64,000 nucleotides of DNA. It comes from Helianthus annuus. Lineage: Eukaryota > Streptophyta > Magnoliopsida > Asterales > Asteraceae. Below the pieces are notes generated by a model. It was not told the origin of the DNA. It did not search any database and worked only from the letters and a program-made list of their open reading frames with translations. Below are positions 55,389-64,000 of the stretch, piece after piece (position 1 is the stretch's first letter; each line of letters begins with the position of its first letter). The translations under genes were made by a program, and so were the position numbers. The stretch is from the NCBI RefSeq assembly GCF_002127325.2, contig NC_035443.2, positions 147,884,415-147,948,414 on the forward strand, read 5' to 3'.

Positions 55389-56015
55389 TGTTGGTGCACT
55401 TGTGTCTGTACTTTGTCTGTATTCGGTCTGTATGTAAACGATGTCCTAAATCAGTCTGTAAGTTGACCAAGTCAACTATCCTCCTAGTTTGACTTGGACA
55501 ACATGATGTTTATCTGAATCGAAGGATAGCCTCGAAGGATACGCATCATCCTTCGAGGTGCTCGAAAGATATGGTTCGACCATGGTTCGACCATTAGGCA
55601 TCGAAGGATGATCCTTCGATGTCCATGCTGATCTTTCGGACACATTGTCATCGACAGATGATCCTTCGGACCATCTGTCGAATCCTTCGGACAGACCTGT
55701 TATGTATGGGTATAAATACCCATGCAGTGTGTTAGTGTTAAAAAGATGCACATTTGGAGAGTTAGAGAAACTCTGCTGGAAAACACACACACACACACTT
55801 TAGAGAGTTTGCAAACAAGATTGTAAACATTGTGCTTGTAACCGTAAACCTTCATACGTATTAATACAGCGGTGTTAATCGGTGAACTTTGTGTGTTCTT
55901 GTGTTTGTTCTTGCATCATCCCGGTTTGCCCGCTAGCTTGGATTCCGCACTCGCTAGTGGGTTAGTATAACAAGGTTTAGGTTTGTTCTCGATCCTCCGA
56001 GAAAAGGGACCTACA
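55389..56015 (+). repeat. Copia A 3' LTR
   Basis: 627 bp, one difference from the 5' LTR seen by eye. The right target copy CTAAC follows (56016-56020). Confidence 0.95.
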
Positions 56016-56020
56016 CTAAC

Positions 56021-58392
56021 GCAAATAAGTTGTGCCCTATATCAATGTCTATCATCACTGACAGTTTGCCATAGTCCATTAGTACACGCCCGTCCGACTG
56101 GCACGGTGTGAGGTCTGTTAAACCTAATAGCGCTATTAACTAATGACCCGCTCGCCATTGGCCTCGGCGATTAAGTCGATATAAATTGAGGGACTTCATG
56201 ATAGAGTTTTGTCTAGTAAGTTTTAAGGTTGTTGTCCTACCCAAGGAGGACGAACGTACGTAGTTCTACCCAAGGAGAATACCTCCTACCTATGGGGGAT
56301 GGCCGTACATATCCTACCCAAGGAGGATATGTAGATTCCATTTTTAAGTTCTTTAACCCATTCCCTACCACCGGGAAATCCCATGCCTTAGAGTGTGTGA
56401 ACTCACCTCGGTTTGCTCGGTTAGATTCTCAAATATAGCTAACAGTCAGAGTCAGTCAGTCACGTCCTAATATGATTACCAGTTAGTCATTTAGTGGTTT
56501 TCAAATAGAGCACAAAGTTCCTACACGTATCTATCACATAACATGCATTACTTTAACGGTTTATGCCCATATAAACTCCCCATCTATTCCCGTTCACAAA
56601 TAAACATACGATATTGCACATAACACTTTTATTGACACATAACAAGTTAGATCATTCACAGATAACATACTCGACATTTAGACACGCAAATCACTACTTA
56701 TGTCGTTTCAGCTTTATATTCAAAACTAGGCTGTTTTTCGTGGATTTTAATAAAATAGTTATCTTATTTCAAAATTTCCCAACTTTTTACAGAAGGTGCT
56801 AAATGATCCAAATATTATTGTCTAAAAATATCGGGATCTAATTCATCACTAATATTTTATTAAAAATCATTTTCCGGACTGCACTCAGATTTATCATTTT
56901 CTGACTGCAGTCTACGGAATAATTCATTAAAAATTCATTGTAAGTCGGATTGACAAAATTCCAGTGGGACAATTACTACGACATCGTGTCCATCTACAGT
57001 ACCAATTTCATTATCTAATTCTACGCAGGTTTCAAGTTATGACTAAAAATATAACACCTATTTACTGCTGTAAAAACTCAGCTTTAGCTGCTGTTACGAA
57101 TCGGGTCTTTAAAAATAGTAAACGAAGTACAAAAATTATGATTCTGGTGCCATTAGGACTGTATTTCATAATACATAAATCTAGACTTCAGAAAATACAT
57201 TTTTCGTTAAGTTACCGTCCTGTTACAGCCAACTGAAGTTGGCTGTAATCACCAAACAGCCTACTGTTTCAGCTTTTATCTTTCTAACTTGTGTTCGATT
57301 GATTCCGTTAACATGTTTAGTGATCACAACAACATCAAACATCAATATTAACAAGTAGATCAGTAAGTAATCAGCAACATAATCAAGACAACTTCATATT
57401 ATCATCACTTCATTATGTTTCAACAATATTTCATTACAAAGTTAGTTTATATGCAAGACTTTGTTCATGGTTCTTTAGTGTTCATGGATTCTCATCATCA
57501 AATAACTATTAACCACTCTAATAACATGAAAAATGAACGGATCTAAGTTCTTACCACTAGTTCAAGACTAGGGGAGTTCGAGTGGAGAAATGTGGTGGTT
57601 AATAGCGAATGGAGAAGGTCCTTCCACTTCCAAGAGCACCGAGCTTCGTTGTTGGACCTCTTACACCTTTGAGAGTATGGAAAATGGCTAGAACCAAGCT
57701 TGATGGTGGTGGTATGGTGGTTGAGGGTGGCGGCCGTGAGGGTGTAGGAAGGAAGAGAGGAAGTTGCTTGGTGGTGAGTTTGTGAAATGATTTGGTCAAG
57801 ACTTATGGGTTTATTTATAACCCATGTATCATGTTTATCCATCATACCAAGTGTCTCAAACCTTCCAACATTGTACAAATAAAATAATCAAGGAAACAAG
57901 GGTGTGTCCCACCCTTTGGGGACCGTCAAAATGCGGGGGGGGGGGGGTATGGTTGGGGTGTAATGATCTAGTTAGGAGTTGGTTGAAATCTAATGATATA
58001 GTTTGTGTGTTATTATGTGTTATATAATATTAGGTGTGTTAAAGTGTTCGGGGACTCTAACTAGCTCAGAAAAGTAAAAACAATGTGCTTGGCAATATTT
58101 TTATGTTCCGGGTAAAGTCCGGTTGTTCGGTTTGACACTGTTCCGTTAAAATGTTTAACTAATCCGTAAGGTGCCTTTTATATATATTTTTGTAATACTT
58201 TTAATTTCTAACACTTAGGAAATCATAACGGACTATTTAATGACTTTTCTGCACATGACTAGTATGTTACCAAGCACATGTAAGTATAACACAGAAATCA
58301 GAGAGCAGTTAGGTAATTCCACACAGTCGTCAAGAACTTTAATTATCATTAATAAATTGTACGGAATACATGGAATTTTGAGGGTTGTCACA
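56021..58392 (-). repeat. Gypsy N 3' LTR, main piece
   Basis: Continues the N LTR after Copia A up to its start (minus strand TGTGACAACCCTCAAAATTCC) at 58392. The cluster of CTACCCAAGGAGGA-like copies (56237-56335) corresponds in position to the 56-bp repeats of M. It also holds a perfect 12-bp inverted repeat (57223-57248) and a poly-G run (about 57938-57949). ORFs here are shadows. Confidence 0.85.
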
Positions 58393-58560
58393 TTCTCCCC
58401 CTGTTAAGAAAATTTCGTCCCGAAATTTAGCACGTGGTTACTGAGGAAGCTAGTTAAGTTGCGTTGGTTTCCTGATTTTCCTGGGGTGTCACATCATCCC
58501 CCTGTTGATTTGGAATTTCGTCCCGAAATTCTGCAGTAGCTTCAGTCTCAGTAGTGGTTG
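58393..58560 (-). other. Gypsy N 3' untranslated end with duplicated palindrome
   Basis: Palindromes AAATTTCG-TCC-CGAAATTT at 58410-58428 and GAATTTCG-TCC-CGAAATTC at about 58513-58531. Each lies beside a C-rich tract (the purine tract on the minus strand). TGTCACATCATCCCCC at about 58487 is the false LTR start, as in M. Confidence 0.85.
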
Positions 58561-59944
58561 TGTTTTTCTTAAACAGTTGGGGATACTTGAGTTTCATTTG
58601 GTCTTCTCGTTCCCAGGTATACTCTGGGCCACGACGGGAATCCCAACGAACTCAGACAAGAGGTATCCTAGTGCGCTTGAGAATTTTAACATCTCGATAC
58701 GTAATCTCTACTGGTTCTTCGACGAATCGCAGCTGGTCGTCGATAGTGAGCTCCTTGAGAGGAACTATGACGGTCTCGTCTGACAGACACTTCTTCAGAT
58801 TTGACACGTGGAATACGTTGTGAACTCCGCTGAGTTCTTCAGGTAGATTCAACCTGTAGGCCACCTTGTCAATTCTCTCAATGGTTTCGAATGGTCCGAC
58901 ATAACGCGGATTGAGCTTGCCTCGTTTGCCAAAACGGACTACACCTTTCCAAGGTGAGACTTTGAGTAGCACTCGATCCCCGACCTGGAACTCGAGTGGC
59001 TTTCTTCGCTTATCAGCATAGCTTTTCTGACGGTCTCGAGCTGCCGCCATTCGTTGTCGTATCTGAGCAATCTTCTCGGTCGTATCTACTACCAGTTCTG
59101 GGCCAGTGATTTGGCTGTCACCAACTTCTGCCCAACAGAGAGGTGATCGGCACTTCCGTCCATACAATGCCTCGAATGGAGCAGCCTGGATGCTAGTGTG
59201 GTAACTGTTGTTATATGAAAACTCCACTAACGGGAGATGCTTTTCCCAGCCATTACCAAAGTCTATTACGCATGCCCTAAGCATGTCTTCAAGGGTTTGG
59301 ATGGTGCGTTCAGATTGCCCATCCATTTGTGGATGATAAGCGGTTCTCATATCTAAACGTGAGCCGAAAGACTTGTGCATAGCTTGCCATAATTCAGAGG
59401 TAAAACGCGCATCACGATCAGAAATGATGGAGGTTGGCACTCCGTGCCTTGATACCACTTCCTTTAGGTAAATGTCTGCTAGAGTAGAAAACTTATCCGT
59501 TTCCTTGATAGCCAGATAATGTGCAGACTTGGTCAGTCGATCCACGATTACCCAAATGGTATCCTTTCCGCGTTGGGATCTGGGCAGGCCGGTAACGAAA
59601 TCCATGGAAATTTGCTTCCATTTCCATTTAGGTATCTCTGGTTGTTGAAGTGGGCCTGATGGTTTCTGATATCCGACCTTGACCCTAGCACAAGTCAAGC
59701 ATTTACTGACGTAGGTTGCTATGCTGGCTTTCATACCAGGCCACCAGTATGTAGTCTTTAGATCGTGGTACATCTTATCCGAACCAGGATGTACTGAATA
59801 ACGAGACTTATGTGCTTCATCCATCACAAGCTCGCGTAGGTCTCCATAAAGTGGAACCCAGATGCGTCCGTTAACATAGTAGGCATCGTTTTCCTTTTGT
59901 TCTAGCCGTTGCCTCGATCCTCGTAGGGACTCAGCCCTGATGTT
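58561..59944 (-). pseudogene. Gypsy N integrase and chromodomain
   Basis: Open frame 59827 to 58652 (391 codons), with zinc region [13 protein letters not shown]...CLTCARVK, core Asp in SMDFVTGLP, Asp in SDRDARF and Glu in [15 protein letters not shown]. It stops at TGA (58652-58654) in the chromodomain where M reads CGA; beyond the stop the frame continues ([18 protein letters not shown], then MKLKYPQLF). A further stop at about 59945-59947 separates it from RNase H. One or two point changes are all that break an otherwise complete integrase. Confidence 0.9.
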
Positions 59945-60600
59945 CTATGCCTTCAATGCTTCAACCTGAGCATCGCGAATCTGAGTGGGAAGGTTAGATT
60001 GGATGGTAAGCTGTAACGCACGTACACGCTTAGGTATAGTATCCTTTCGACTGAGGGCGTCGGCCACAACACTGACTTTGCCCGGATGATACTTGATAGC
60101 GCATTCATAGTCGTTCAAAAGTTCGACCCATCGGCGTTGTCGCATGTTCAATTCCTTTTGCTTGAAGATATGCTCGAGACTCCTGTGATCGGTGTAAATG
60201 GTGCACTTGGTACCGTACAGGTAATGTCTTCATATCTTAAGCGCGAAAACAACTCCTCCCAATTCCAAGTCGTGTGTAGTGTAGTTCCTTTCGTGAACTT
60301 TAAGTTGGCGCGATGCGTAGGCAATGACCTTGTCACGTTGCATCAACACGCAACCAAGTCCTTGGATGGAAGCGTCGCAGTAAACCACAAAATCATCTGT
60401 GCCTTCAGGCAATGATAGGATAGGCGCGCTACAAAGTCTATCCTTCAAGTGCTGAAATGTGGACTCCTGTGCATCACCCCAACGATAGGTGACACCCTTC
60501 TGAGTCAGTGAAGTGAGAGGTTGCGCAATCTTGGCGGATTTCTGTTGGTGTACGGTGTGCAGGCCAGTTCTTGATCGAGTCAACCTTGGATGGATCTACA
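59945..60600 (-). pseudogene. Gypsy N RNase H
   Basis: Two frames: 60583-60230 carries [51 protein letters not shown] and [11 protein letters not shown], then a stop where M has W. The reading continues with HRSLEHIF and, in 60151-59945, [19 protein letters not shown] and VADALSRKD. The acidic core residues are present. Disabled by stops. Confidence 0.85.
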
Positions 60601-61240
60601 TGAATCCCATCCTTGTTTACCACATGGCCTAGAAAGTGGACTTCGCGAAGCCAGAAGTCACATTTCAAAAACTTGGCATACAACTGCTCTTTTCGAAGAA
60701 GTTCCAGAATAAGCCTCAGATGTTGCTCGTGTTCTTCCTGACTCTTAGAATAGATCAGGATGTCATCGATGAACACTATGACAAACTTATCCAGGTAAGG
60801 CTTGCACACTTGGTTCATGAGATCCATGAAGACCGCAGGTGCATTCGTTAACCCGAAAGGCATAACCAGAAACTCATAATGGCCGTAACGAGTTCTGAGT
60901 GCTGTTTTGGAGACGTCCTCCTCCCGGACTCTCAGCTAATGATATCCCGATCTCAAATCAATCTTAGAGTAATAACTCGACCCTTGCAATTGGTCGAACA
61001 AATCATCAATGCGTGGAAGAGGATAAGGATTCTTCACGGTCACCTTGTTGAGTTGGCAGTAGTCGATACACATTCTGAAGGTACCGTCTTTCTTCTTCAC
61101 AAATAACACTGGAGCTCCCCAAGGCGAAGAGCTAGGATGTATGAAACCCTTTTCCAAGAGTTCTTGTAGTTGCGTGGACAATTCTTCTAGTTCTGATGGA
61201 GCTAGACGATAAGGTGCTCGAGCTATGGGCGCTGCTCTAG
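60560..61240 (-). pseudogene. Gypsy N reverse transcriptase
   Basis: Frame 61181-60936 ([43 protein letters not shown]) ends at TAG where relatives have CAG. It resumes as [10 protein letters not shown] and then 60863-60474 ([38 protein letters not shown]). The catalytic FIDD box is intact. Near 60535 about 60 bases encoding the [11 protein letters not shown] region are deleted, with a frameshift. Confidence 0.88.
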
Positions 61241-61867
61241 GAGCTAGCTCGATTTGAAACTCGACTTGACATGAGGCGGAAGACCAGGTAATTCCTCAGG
61301 AAATACCTCAGGGAAGTCGCGCACAATAGGAATGTCTTCTATCTTCCTTTCTTCCGCGGATGCATCAGAAACGAGGGCTAGAATAGCGGTGTGGCCATTT
61401 CGTAAACACTTCTGGGCCTTAAGGAAAGAGATGATGCCTACAACAGCACCACTCTTGTCGCCACGAAGTACGAGGGGTTCTTTACCAGGACGAGGGATGT
61501 GGACAATCCTTTCGTTGCAAAGAATTTCCGCTTGATGCTGAGATAGCCAATCCATCCCAATGACAACGTCAAAACTACCCAGAACGATAGGAATGAGGTC
61601 GATAGAAAAGGCCTGATTGGCAAGGACAAGCTTGCAACCCTTAACTTCATGTGTAGCCTCTAAGCTTTTACCATTTGCTAACTCTACGATGTGCTTGGTG
61701 TTCAAAAGTGTTGGAGTACGCTTAAGCATCTGACTAACTTTTAAGGACACGTATCTAGTATCGGCACCCGAATCAAATAAACCAGTAACAAAGAAATCAT
61801 CCAGAAGAAACTTACCCATCACAACATTGGGATCGTTCCTTGCTTCACCCTGACCAATCACGAACAC
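61241..61867 (-). pseudogene. Gypsy N protease
   Basis: A 207-codon open stretch, with aspartic protease motif FDSGADTRY (Asp at residue 32 of the open frame), IDLIPIVLGSFDVVIGMDWL and the linker [15 protein letters not shown] frameshift at about 61270 parts it from RT. It retains the domain lost in M and so shows what M is missing. The protease would cut the Gag-Pol polyprotein. Confidence 0.85.
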
Positions 61868-62750
61868 ACGACCTTGGGTGCCATTGCCATTATTGTTACC
61901 TCCGTTGTTGCCTTCGTTGTTGCCTCCATTGTTGTTTCCGTTTCTTTGGTTGTTCTGATTCTGGTTTTGGTTCAGCTGGGGGCAGTTCCTTTTAAAGTGG
62001 CCTTCAGCGCCACACTGAAAGCATCCTTTATTGCCCTGTTGTTTCTGCTGCTGGTGGTTCTGTGGAGTCTGTTGTTGTTGGCGATTCTGATTCGCAGGAC
62101 GTGGGCTCCTTCAATCTTTGGCTTCATGACCCAGCTTGTGGCATCTCTGTCAACAACCCTTGTTGCACTGCCCGCTGTGGTGCAGATTACATCGATTGCA
62201 CTTAGGGTGATTTCCCTTGTACCCACCCTGACCTTGATTCCCAGAAGACTGCTGACAGGGGCTCCTGTACTCGTCTGTCTTTCGCTGCTGGGATTGAGCT
62301 GAAGCAGAACCCTTGCCCAAATTTCCATCCCACTTGCGCTTATTATCGTTGGGAGCATCAGAAGTAGTAGCGCTAATACGCTTGGGCAGCCTGTTCTGCT
62401 CAACTGCCTGATCAGTGAGACGATGAGCCAACTTGACGACTTGCTGAATGGTGCCAATATTAGCTGAGGTTACGTGGCTTTGAATTTATGGCACCAAGCC
62501 CTTAAGGTACAGCTCAATACGCTTGATGGGAGGGTCCACCATAGTATGGCACAAGATGGCTAGCTCATTTGACCTCTTCGTGTATGACTCGATCTCAGAC
62601 CCCGTCATCTTCAAATTGAAAAATTCCACCTCTAGCTTGTGGATGTCGTCACGACAGCAGTACTCCTCTTTGATCAGTTCTTTGAAACCGTTCCACGGGG
62701 TGGCATTAGCAACCGCCAACCCGAGCAGTTGAACCTGTGCCTTCTATAAC
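61868..62750 (-). pseudogene. Gypsy N gag, 5'-truncated
   Basis: From the right: a stop-containing W-E-A-Q-V segment, NATPWNGFKELIKEEYCCRD, LKMTGSEIESYTKRSNELA, IELYLKGLVP, then a stop, then LTDQAVEQNRLPKR and the zinc-knuckle region (CNRCNLHHSGQCNKGC stop QRC...GHEAKD, CFQCGAEGHFKRNC), Asn/Gln-rich linker and the link into protease. The upstream half was separated by LTR P. Confidence 0.85.
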
Positions 62751-62753
62751 AAC

Positions 62754-64000
62754 TGTCACTAAAATCAATAATTAAGACAATAATTAGTCAATAAGAAAAC
62801 CCTAATTGAGACACCCAAGTAATTCTGCACTAACCCTAAAATTTTCAGAACAATCGGAATTAGGACCAGGGCCCCTAAAACTCAAGGGGGGCAAACCCTA
62901 GTTGATAATTATCTAAATTAAAACGTTGCTTGGTTCTAGTTGGCTGAATTCTTGAGTCACCAAGGCTAGTCCCGAGCCTAGGCAGCCTATAATTAGACTG
63001 CTTAGCTTACGGACCGTAAGGGGTCAGGCATACGGTCTGTAAGCGGGTCCCAAAAATTACTATAAATAGCCGGCATTGGCACTCACCTGTAGAAGTTAAA
63101 ACGACGTAGAAATTCTATCTGTGCGTCAAATTATACTCAAAACAGTCCCCAACACACACACACGATCACGAGGTGCTGCCGCAATCAGGGTAATAACTCG
63201 ATCGCTATTACGATTCAACGTCCGATCGATTATAACTATCCAACGATTGTCCGAGTGCTGCTCAAATTGAGCTTGTACTTTGTTATTCATTGTGATTTCA
63301 ACTTGAATGTTTGAGTGCTGTTCGAATTCGGACTATGCTCTGTCATTCGTTGTGAATCCATTGAATTGTTAAGTATCGCACTTGATAATAGTTGTGAGGG
63401 TTTAATCTCGTGAATTGACGTAACGGCTGAATTAGTTACTAATCCCGTTTGTGTGTGCATTGTTATTTAAATTAGGTTAGAAGGCTAATCAGCAAAGCTT
63501 ATACTCTACTCGTAAATCTGCAATGTGAGTCATTCTCTTTTTATCAACTGTTTTACAAAACTCCAAATTATTTTCCAAAGTTATAATTACAGGGATTAAG
63601 TCTTTGTAATCACCAAATTACAGCCGGTATGTGGGGTTTTGTATACATTACTTGTTTCCCGTCACACTTGGACAAACGGGTGGCCAAGGGGTGATCTGAC
63701 CACAGTCACAGACACCATTGGACAAATGGGCTAGCCAATGGATGGTCGAGTGACAAATACTGTGGGTAGTTGGTTTGATATCAGAAACATTGTAATTCCC
63801 CTTAATACTGTAGATTATAACCAATGTGTCGTTTTCAGCAAAATGAATGATTCACTCAGTATTTCCCCGCTGACAAAACCTTTTTCAAACATGTTTCAGG
63901 TGATCTGGTATGAGCAAAGAAAAGTGCTGTGGAGCACTCCCAGCTTAGAAAAGTGGCTCAATGTAAATAAATAAATGAACATTTTGAAAATAAAGATTTC
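62754..64000 (+). repeat. LTR P (probably Gypsy), continues beyond the window
   Basis: Begins TGTCACTAAAATCAATAATT within the N gag and has no ORF of note. A TATA box lies at 63061 (TATAAATA). The palindrome CTTACGG-A-CCGTAAG is at 63006-63020 with an imperfect copy at 63029-63044. The text around 63640-63760 has two related phrases with GGACAAACGGGTGGCCAAGG and GGACAAATGGGCTAGCCAAT. Calling it an LTR rests on the TGT start at a clean break in N and the promoter; its other end is not visible. Confidence 0.55.

Larger units (their letters stand above)
44872..56015 (+). mobile_element. Copia element A, full length, apparently intact
   Basis: An 11,144-bp Ty1/Copia element with 627-bp LTRs differing at one position (T at 45353, C at 55870), flanked by perfect CTAAC duplications (44867-44871, 56016-56020). 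It has a primer-binding site, an 0.8-kb leader with a motif array, a 1234-residue gag, a pol ORF of about 1148 residues with all domains, and a 1.9-kb 3' module with three AAGGGGGAG tracts. Large gag, repeated purine tracts and long 3' region fit the Sirevirus/Maximus group. The element is young and could be autonomous. Confidence 0.95.
44311..62753 (-). mobile_element. Gypsy element N (Tekay-like), minus strand, hosting Copia A
   Basis: In element order from the right: gag (from about 62745, 5' end lost to LTR P), protease, RT, RNase H, integrase with chromodomain, duplicated palindrome, 3' LTR (58392 down to 44311, split by Copia A). It is close to M in protein sequence, but its LTR is clearly diverged. 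Stops, frameshifts and a small RT deletion disable it. It is inserted in the gag of Copia R. Confidence 0.9.

Noticed and set aside
61874..62302. 142-codon hydrophobic plus-strand ORF
   Set aside because: It is the antisense of the N gag zinc-knuckle and Asn/Gln-rich region; hydrophobicity is an artefact of the reverse strand.

Overview
The window reads as nuclear DNA of a flowering plant, packed with nested LTR retrotransposons. Every element with a visible primer-binding site carries a match to plant initiator-Met tRNA. The elements are plant Ty3/Gypsy chromoviruses with long LTRs (Tekay/Del-like) and plant Ty1/Copia elements (most like the Sirevirus/Maximus lineage). From the general flavour of the repeats I would guess a composite (Asteraceae), but I could not verify this. 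I see no rRNA, tRNA or CRISPR, and no multi-exon host gene.

Layout, left to right. 1-2615 is the 3' end of Copia element C (pol tail, long 3' non-coding region, 3' LTR). 2616-4198 is locally duplicated host-type DNA fused to the tail of a Gypsy element (Q), whose 3' LTR follows at 4199-6553. 6554-23594 is Gypsy element L: 5' LTR truncated, internal region heavily deleted, and 3' LTR split by a complete but mutated Gypsy element M (11600-21659). 23595-24740 is a fragment resembling a further LTR. 24741-28847 and 37487-39419 form a tandem array of about 1-kb units carrying four small intronless genes (25794, 27341, 27962, 38212). They encode related basic proteins of 50-62 residues and are the only plausible host genes here. 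The array is split by the minus-strand Copia element B (28853-37486), which keeps an intact gag but only scraps of pol. A Gypsy solo LTR (S, 39420-42151) sits in the array's right part. A fourth Copia (R, 42566-44310) is cut by the minus-strand Gypsy N (44311-62753). N has the complete, apparently intact Copia A (44872-56015) in its 3' LTR and is broken in gag by another LTR (P, 62754 to the window end).

Relative ages read from the nesting and from LTR identity: the array came first, then R, then N, then A; L came before M. B (no LTR differences seen) and A (one difference in 627 bp) are the youngest. M (about 20-30 differences in 2.65 kb by eye) is older, with stop codons and frameshifts. 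Element A has all gag and pol domains and could in principle supply functions in trans to B, which shares its 3' non-coding region almost unchanged.

Three things merit most attention. The first is the small-protein gene array with a shared promoter block. The second is the gag-only element B with identical LTRs beside a decayed pol. The third is the conserved non-coding architecture of the elements: a nearly identical 1.9-kb 3' module in A, B and C, arrays of short family-specific motifs in LTRs and leaders, and a duplicated palindrome upstream of Gypsy 3' LTRs.
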